A stretch of 64,000 nt of DNA from Beijerinckiaceae bacterium. GTDB lineage: Bacteria > Pseudomonadota > Alphaproteobacteria > Rhizobiales > Beijerinckiaceae. The position numbers were made by a program, and so were the translations under genes. Below, in pieces: positions 59,700 through 64,000 of this stretch (position 1 is the stretch's first letter; each line of letters starts with the position of its first letter). Under the pieces are notes generated by a model. It worked only from the letters and a program-made list of their open reading frames with translations, was not told the origin of the DNA and did not search any database. The stretch lies in NCBI GenBank assembly GCA_947370975.1, contig CANBNG010000006.1, positions 62,001 to 126,000 on the forward strand. Direction: 5' to 3'.

Positions 59700-60392
59700 A
59701 TGCGGGAGATCATTCTCGATACGGAAACCACAGGGCTCGATCCCTCGACAGGTGACCGGCTTGTGGAAATAGCCTGTGTCGAGACGATCAATACCGTGCC
59801 GACGGGCGAGAATTTTCACGTCTATATCGATCCGCAACGCGACATGCCCGAGGGGGCTTTTCGCGTTCACGGTCTTTCGATCGAATTCCTGACCGGCAAG
59901 CCGTTGTTTCAGGACATTATGGATGATTTCCTGACCTTTATCGGCGATGCGCCGCTGGTCATTCACAATGCCGAATTCGACATGCGTTTCATCAACGCCG
60001 AATTGCAGCGATTCAATCGTCCGCCACTGCCGATGACTCGTGTCGTCGATACGCTGTCTCTCGCGCGGCGCAAACATCCCGGCGCGCAGAATTCGCTCGA
60101 CGCGCTGTGCACGCGCTATCGCATCGACAATTCACGCCGCACGATGCATGGCGCGCTTCTCGACGCTGAATTGCTGGCGGAGGTTTATGTAGAACTCCTG
60201 GGCGGACGCCAGTCCGCGCTGGTTCTGGCGAGCGAGATCAAGATTGTCGAGACCGTTCAAATCATCACGGTAACGACCAGACCAGAACCCCTGGCTCCCT
60301 TGATTGATGTGCCGGAAGAAAACGCCCACCGCGCTTTTGTGAGCGCGATGGGCGAAAAAGCCATATGGCAGAAATATCTGCCACAGCAATAA
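59700..60392 (+). CDS. dnaQ: DNA polymerase III epsilon subunit (3'-5' proofreading exonuclease)
   Basis: The 230-residue protein has the DEDDh exonuclease motifs: ExoI DTETTGLDP (D7, E9), ExoII HNAEFDMRFINAE and ExoIII HGALLDAELLAEVYVE, plus a C-terminal tail for binding the alpha subunit. ATG 59700 gives the standard MREIILDTETTG start; TTG 59694 is in frame and overlaps the coaE stop. It is convergent with secB. Confidence 0.95.
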   Translation: MREIILDTETTGLDPSTGDRLVEIACVETINTVPTGENFHVYIDPQRDMPEGAFRVHGLSIEFLTGKPLFQDIMDDFLTFIGDAPLVIHNAEFDMRFINAELQRFNRPPLPMTRVVDTLSLARRKHPGAQNSLDALCTRYRIDNSRRTMHGALLDAELLAEVYVELLGGRQSALVLASEIKIVETVQIITVTTRPEPLAPLIDVPEENAHRAFVSAMGEKAIWQKYLPQQ

Positions 60393-60413
60393 GTGTGATC
60401 AGGACGCCCGGGA

Positions 60414-60887
60414 TCAGGACGCCAATGTCGACTGGGCTTCCATGACGCGCTGGCGATAGAGCGCATGGAAATCGATCGGATCGATCAGCAAGGGCGGGAA
60501 ACCGCCGCCACGCACTGCGTCGGCCACGATCTGGCGTGCGAAGGGGAACATCAGGCGCGGGCATTCGATCATCAGGATCGGGTGCAGCTCCGTCTCCGGA
60601 ATGTTTTGCAGGCGGAACACGCCGCCGTAGGTGCACTCGAACTTGAACAGCGTGGTGGCGCTTTCAACGGCAGAGCCTTCGAGAACGAGTTCGACCTCGT
60701 AATCGGTGTCGCCCAGCTGGCGCAGATTGACATTCACCTGAATGGAAATATTGGGGCTGCCCTCCTGGGGCCCGAGCGAACGCGGCGCGTTCGGGTTCTC
60801 GAAGGAAAGATCCTTCGTATATTGCGCGAGGACGTTGAGCTGCGGGATCGCCTCGTTGGCGGCGCCGTTGCTGTTTGCGTCAGTCAT
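60414..60887 (-). CDS. secB: Protein-export chaperone SecB
   Basis: The 157-residue chaperone keeps precursor proteins unfolded for SecA. LNVLAQYTKDLSFENPNAPRSL, VNVNLRQLGDTDYEVELVLEGSA and LMIECPRLMFPFARQIVADAVRGGGFPPLLIDPIDFHALY are diagnostic. ATG 60887. Its 3' end is separated from dnaQ by 21 bases that include a direct repeat GATCAGGACGCC with no hairpin terminator. Confidence 0.96.
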   Translation of the reverse strand: MTDANSNGAANEAIPQLNVLAQYTKDLSFENPNAPRSLGPQEGSPNISIQVNVNLRQLGDTDYEVELVLEGSAVESATTLFKFECTYGGVFRLQNIPETELHPILMIECPRLMFPFARQIVADAVRGGGFPPLLIDPIDFHALYRQRVMEAQSTLAS

Positions 60888-60990
60888 CGTCCTGTCTCCT
60901 GCTCAGAAAAATTTGCCCGTAAGCCCGCCGGGTATCATGGCCGCTGGAGGTTCACAAGCGCCTTGGGTGTGGTCCGCGATACGGAACCGC

Positions 60991-61443
60991 TCAGGTGGGG
61001 CGTCGCCAGTCAGGTGGCAATGTGCCCTGCGCGTCGGCGCGGGATGCCTGCCAATCCTCCGGGGACAGATCGATCGTATCCGTTCTCGCCCGTCGCGCAG
61101 GCCTATAGCTTTGAACGAGCACCGCCCGCAATGGGCGCGCCATAAGCGCCAAACCGATCAGGTCTGAAAGAAATCCCGGCAAGATCAACAGGATGGCCGC
61201 AATCGCATGAAGCGGGCCGTCAAGTGTGATGGCCGCGCCACCTGTATGGCCATCCGCAAAGCTCTGGCGCAGCGCTGTCATCGTTTCGCGGCCGGCGCGT
61301 GCGATCAGCAGGAACCCGAGGATGGTGGTGGCAAGTCCGAGCGCCAAAGTCGCAGGCCAGCCGAGCATGCTGACGGCGAGTACGAGCAGCGCTATCTCCC
61401 CGGCAAGCCAGAGGAGAGCAGCGAGCTTGACGATCCTGCCCAT
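60991..61443 (-). CDS. FxsA family membrane protein
   Basis: The 150-residue inner-membrane protein has two to three helices (LAALLWLAGEIALLVLAVSML, ATLALGLATTILGFLLIAR) and the FxsA motif LLILPGFLSDLIGLALMARPLR, followed by a charged tail. FxsA overproduction alters phage F exclusion in E. coli; its normal role is unknown. ATG 61443 is preferred over the longer in-frame start at 61497. It lies in a minus-strand pair with secB, divergent from the Tim44 gene. Confidence 0.85.
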   Translation of the reverse strand: MGRIVKLAALLWLAGEIALLVLAVSMLGWPATLALGLATTILGFLLIARAGRETMTALRQSFADGHTGGAAITLDGPLHAIAAILLILPGFLSDLIGLALMARPLRAVLVQSYRPARRARTDTIDLSPEDWQASRADAQGTLPPDWRRPT

Positions 61444-61569
61444 GTTCACGATCACGACCCTGTCAGCTTGGACTGCGGCAGAGATGGCAAAATGCAATCT
61501 CTCATCTATCTATTATATGATACCGACTAGGGCCCCGGGCAACGGGTCAAGAGTCACAGCCGGGCACGG

Positions 61570-62286
61570 ATGAACAATTCCATGGATGCAACAACAATCG
61601 TTTTCGCGCTTCTCGCCATTTTCGTGATCTGGAAGCTGAGATCCGTTCTTGGAACCCGGACCGGAACTGAACAGCCGCCGCTGGATATGTTCCGTCGCAA
61701 GACGGCAGAGCCCGCCGCAGACGAAGGCAATGGCGCTGTCATTCCATTCCCCACCAGCACCCGAGAGCCGCTGCTTGAAAGCGTCGCCGATGATCGCCGC
61801 GCAGCCTGGGCTCGACTTCCGGGCGTGGATGAGCGCGTCATCCCTGGCCTCGAGGCAGTTGCCTCTGCCGACAGCCAATTTGATCCGCAGAGCTTCATTG
61901 AAGGCGCAAAGACGGCCTATGAAATGATCATCATGTCCTTTGCCGCAGGCAATCGCGCAGCTTTGCGCGATCTTCTGTCCAAGGATGTCTTTGACAGTTT
62001 CTCGAGCGCGATCACGGAGCGTGAAAGCCGCGCCGAGACGGTCGACACGACGTTCGTCTCGATGGGGCGCACCATCATTGAAGATGCGCAATTGCGGGGA
62101 ACGACAGCCCAGATTTCGATGCGCTTTCAGTCCAAGCTCATCACGGCGACGCGCGACCGCGCAGGCGTGATCGTTGACGGCAGCGCTGATAAAGTCGTCG
62201 ACATGGTCGATGTCTGGACCTTTGCGCGTGAAACAAATGCGCGCGATCCCAACTGGAAGCTCGTTGCCACAGAAGCAGGGGCCTGA
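61570..62286 (+). CDS. Tim44/TimA-like domain protein
   Basis: The 238-residue protein has an N-terminal membrane anchor (TTIVFALLAIFVIWKLRSVLG) and a C-terminal Tim44-like domain: FDPQSFIEGAKTAYEMIIMSFAAGNRAALRDLLSKDVFDSF and DMVDVWTFARETNARDPNWKLVAT. It is homologous to mitochondrial Tim44; the bacterial TimA protein is an inner-membrane protein whose role is unsettled. It begins the tim44-mltA-smr series conserved in Hyphomicrobiales. Confidence 0.9.
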   Translation: MNNSMDATTIVFALLAIFVIWKLRSVLGTRTGTEQPPLDMFRRKTAEPAADEGNGAVIPFPTSTREPLLESVADDRRAAWARLPGVDERVIPGLEAVASADSQFDPQSFIEGAKTAYEMIIMSFAAGNRAALRDLLSKDVFDSFSSAITERESRAETVDTTFVSMGRTIIEDAQLRGTTAQISMRFQSKLITATRDRAGVIVDGSADKVVDMVDVWTFARETNARDPNWKLVATEAGA

Positions 62287-62328
62287 CATGCAGGCGCCGC
62301 CGATGCGCAGCCAATTTGCGTAACGTCA

Positions 62329-63453
62329 ATGCAGGCAGCTGATTCAGCAACACGCGCGCATCTCGTGCCGGTCAGCTTTGCTGACCTGCACGGGTTTGCC
62401 ACCGACGATCATAAAGCGAGCTGGGCGGCCTTTTTGCCCTCCTGCCGCGCGATCATGGACAATCGTGCGGAATTGCGAAAAGGCACGCCCGCGAGCCCCA
62501 AGCATCGGGATTTATGCGCCCGCGCGATCGCCTTGGGAGCCGAGGCGAACTCCGGTCAGATTCGGGCTTTCTTTGAGACCAATTTTGCGCCCCATCTCAT
62601 TTCGCCCGGAAACGATCCGGCATTCCTGACCGCCTATTATCGGCCCGAGGTGCAGGCCTCCCTCACACCTACGGCGGAATTCACCGAGCCCTTGCTGGCG
62701 CGGCCCGACGATCTGATCACTTTGCATCCGGGCCAAGTGCCGCCGGAAGGCACAGACTTGCTTGCTGGGCGCATCGGTACGCACGGCAAGCTGGAATCCT
62801 ACCCGACACGGGCGGAGATCGATGCCGGCGCTCTTGGCGCGCAGGCGCGTCCCCTGGCCTATGTGGCTGATGGCATCGAAGCTTTCATGATCCACGTGCA
62901 GGGTTCGGCGCGGTTGCGCCTGCCCGACGGCAAGGTGCTTGATCTGACCTATGCCGGCCGAAATGGCCGCCCCTATGTCTCGATTGGCAAGATCTTGATT
63001 GGCGAGGGCGAAATCAGCCTGCAGCACATGTCGCTCGACATGCTGAAGGGCTGGGTGCGGGCGCATGGGCAGGCACTTGGCCAGGACGGGCGTGGCCTGC
63101 TTCATCGCAACCCGTCCTTCATTTTCTTTTCCGCGACGCCTGCCGACGATGAAAGCCCAGGCCCGATTGCGGCAGCTGGCCTGCCGTTGACGCCATTCCG
63201 CTCCCTCGCCATCGACCGCAGCATCTGGGCCTATGGCCTCCCCTTCTGGATCGATGCCGACCTGCCGTGGCAGACGACGGGCACGCAACCTTTCGCCCGT
63301 TTGATGATCGGGCAAGATACGGGTTCGGCCATTGTCGGCCCCGCGCGCGCCGATCTTTATTTCGGAACTGGCGCCACAGCCGGCCAGCGCGCGGGCGACA
63401 TCCGTCACCATGCCCGCATGTATGTACTTCTTCCTGTTGGTGAAGCGCCATGA
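62329..63453 (+). CDS. mltA: Membrane-bound lytic murein transglycosylase A (MltA)
   Basis: The 374-residue protein has the MltA barrel and 3D domain: FLTAYYRPEVQASL, AFMIHVQGSARLRLPDG, LHRNPSFIFF and the catalytic-Asp region QDTGSAIVGPARADLYFGTG. It cleaves glycan strands to 1,6-anhydro muropeptides. No signal peptide or lipobox is visible: the sequence opens QAADSATRAHLVPVSFADL, and upstream codons run to a stop at 62284 without another start. Export would need an unseen start or a non-classical route. Confidence 0.85.
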   Translation: MQAADSATRAHLVPVSFADLHGFATDDHKASWAAFLPSCRAIMDNRAELRKGTPASPKHRDLCARAIALGAEANSGQIRAFFETNFAPHLISPGNDPAFLTAYYRPEVQASLTPTAEFTEPLLARPDDLITLHPGQVPPEGTDLLAGRIGTHGKLESYPTRAEIDAGALGAQARPLAYVADGIEAFMIHVQGSARLRLPDGKVLDLTYAGRNGRPYVSIGKILIGEGEISLQHMSLDMLKGWVRAHGQALGQDGRGLLHRNPSFIFFSATPADDESPGPIAAAGLPLTPFRSLAIDRSIWAYGLPFWIDADLPWQTTGTQPFARLMIGQDTGSAIVGPARADLYFGTGATAGQRAGDIRHHARMYVLLPVGEAP

Positions 63454-64000
63454 GCGAGCCGCGCAAGCCGGTGCGCCCCCGCCACAGGCGGCTCTCGGAT
63501 GAGGAAGTGACGCTCTGGGTCGAGGTGGCGCGCACCATCACGCCCAAGAGCGGCGCGCGCTTGCCCGCGCTCTCGACGGCAGGCGCGCTCGCAGAGACGG
63601 TTCCCGAGCCGTCGCCGGTCAAGAAAAAGCGTCCGAAAGAAGCGCCTCAGGAACCGCCAGCGCGCATGGAGCCACCAAAGCTGAGCGCCTTGCCGTTAGC
63701 TCCCATCGAACGGCGTCTGCGCCAGCGCCTTTCGCGCGGGCATATCGATGTCGACATGAGGATCGATCTGCACGGTATGCGGCAGGATGAAGCGCATGCG
63801 GCCTTGCGCCATTTTCTGGCGCGTGCACGTCAAAATCAGGCCCTCATCGTTCTTGTTGTCACCGGCAAGGGTAAGGGCAAGGTCGAACGCGATCAGGGAC
63901 ACTTTGTCGAAACGGGTGTTCTGCGGCGCTCTGTTCCTCATTGGCTGTCCGCGCCAGATCTGCGCCAGATCGTGCTTGGATTTGAGGAAGCCTCCCCCAC
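63450..64000 (+). CDS. Smr domain protein (incomplete at the window end)
   Basis: The frame opens at ATG 63450, overlapping the mltA stop (ATGA), and stays open for 183 codons to the window edge. A basic Pro-rich N-terminal half (RKPVRPRHRRLSDEEV, PVKKKRPKEAPQEPP) precedes a C-terminal Smr domain with DLHGMRQDEAHAALRHFL and the VTGKGKGK motif. Smr domains act as nicking endonucleases in MutS2 and bind or cut nucleic acids elsewhere. Only a short C-terminal end should be missing. Confidence 0.85.
   Translation, partial: MSEPRKPVRPRHRRLSDEEVTLWVEVARTITPKSGARLPALSTAGALAETVPEPSPVKKKRPKEAPQEPPARMEPPKLSALPLAPIERRLRQRLSRGHIDVDMRIDLHGMRQDEAHAALRHFLARARQNQALIVLVVTGKGKGKVERDQGHFVETGVLRRSVPHWLSAPDLRQIVLGFEEASP

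Noticed and set aside
1..64000. CRISPR arrays, insertion sequences, prophage genes or rRNA operons
   Set aside because: No repeated spacer-like array, transposase, integrase, phage structural protein or rRNA sequence was seen while reading the window.

Overview
The window looks like a chromosomal segment of a GC-rich alphaproteobacterium, most likely of the order Hyphomicrobiales (Rhizobiales); a Beijerinckiaceae-like methylotroph relative is possible but not provable here. Supporting signs are the block leuS-lptE-holA-parB-parA-rsmG-mnmG-mnmE-rho-hemJ-hemE, the gene set ppsR-maf-coaE-dnaQ-secB-fxsA-tim44-mltA-smr, DUF4167 and DUF2125 proteins, CtrA-type TTAA-N7-TTAAC boxes, GANTC sites and the ethylmalonyl-CoA pathway. 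I see no insertion sequence, prophage, CRISPR array or rRNA operon.

Layout. 1-8.3 kb: a truncated minus-strand gene, then htpG-prmC, a DUF4167 protein behind a long leader, a MOSC protein and clpB. 8.3-17.3 kb: a metabolic island with a three-gene cobalt nitrile hydratase/thiocyanate hydrolase-like locus directly downstream of ethylmalonyl-CoA mutase (ecm), divergent crotonyl-CoA carboxylase/reductase (ccr), a YihY protein, an EamA transporter and methylsuccinyl-CoA dehydrogenase (mcd). 17.3-24.5 kb: a trans-sulfuration enzyme, tspO, hpt, the division pair ftsE-ftsX, a YdcF protein, plsC, chaC and DUF2125. 24.5-30.7 kb: chorismate mutase-hisC-tyrA (Phe/Tyr/His synthesis), metX-metW, ppa and a GNAT protein. 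30.9-35.2 kb: tRNA-Gly(GCC), a CnoX-like thioredoxin, a LON-domain protein, a Trm112-like protein, a UbiH-type hydroxylase and tesB. 35.2-37.4 kb: glnK-amtB behind an NtrC-like site and a sigma-54 promoter. 37.4-44.3 kb: ftsK with a CtrA box, lolA, xthA, a cNMP-binding protein, a CenR-like response regulator, an L,D-transpeptidase and a YggS protein.

44.4-64 kb is the origin-proximal block. leuS-lptE-holA converges on rho/mnmE/mnmG/rsmG/parA/parB. Two perfect parS sites lie inside rsmG and upstream of mnmG. Between hemE and the PPSR gene is a 393-bp non-coding region with an AT-rich stretch, two TGTGGAC DnaA-like motifs, three TCCCCA motifs, a perfect CtrA box and paired GANTC sites. This matches the position and parts list of the Caulobacter-type chromosomal origin.

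The two most notable items are this origin/parS region and the ecm-linked split-beta nitrile hydratase-like locus. Many convergent neighbours abut or overlap at their stop codons without visible hairpin terminators. Clear intrinsic terminators follow only the DUF4167 gene, clpB and amtB.
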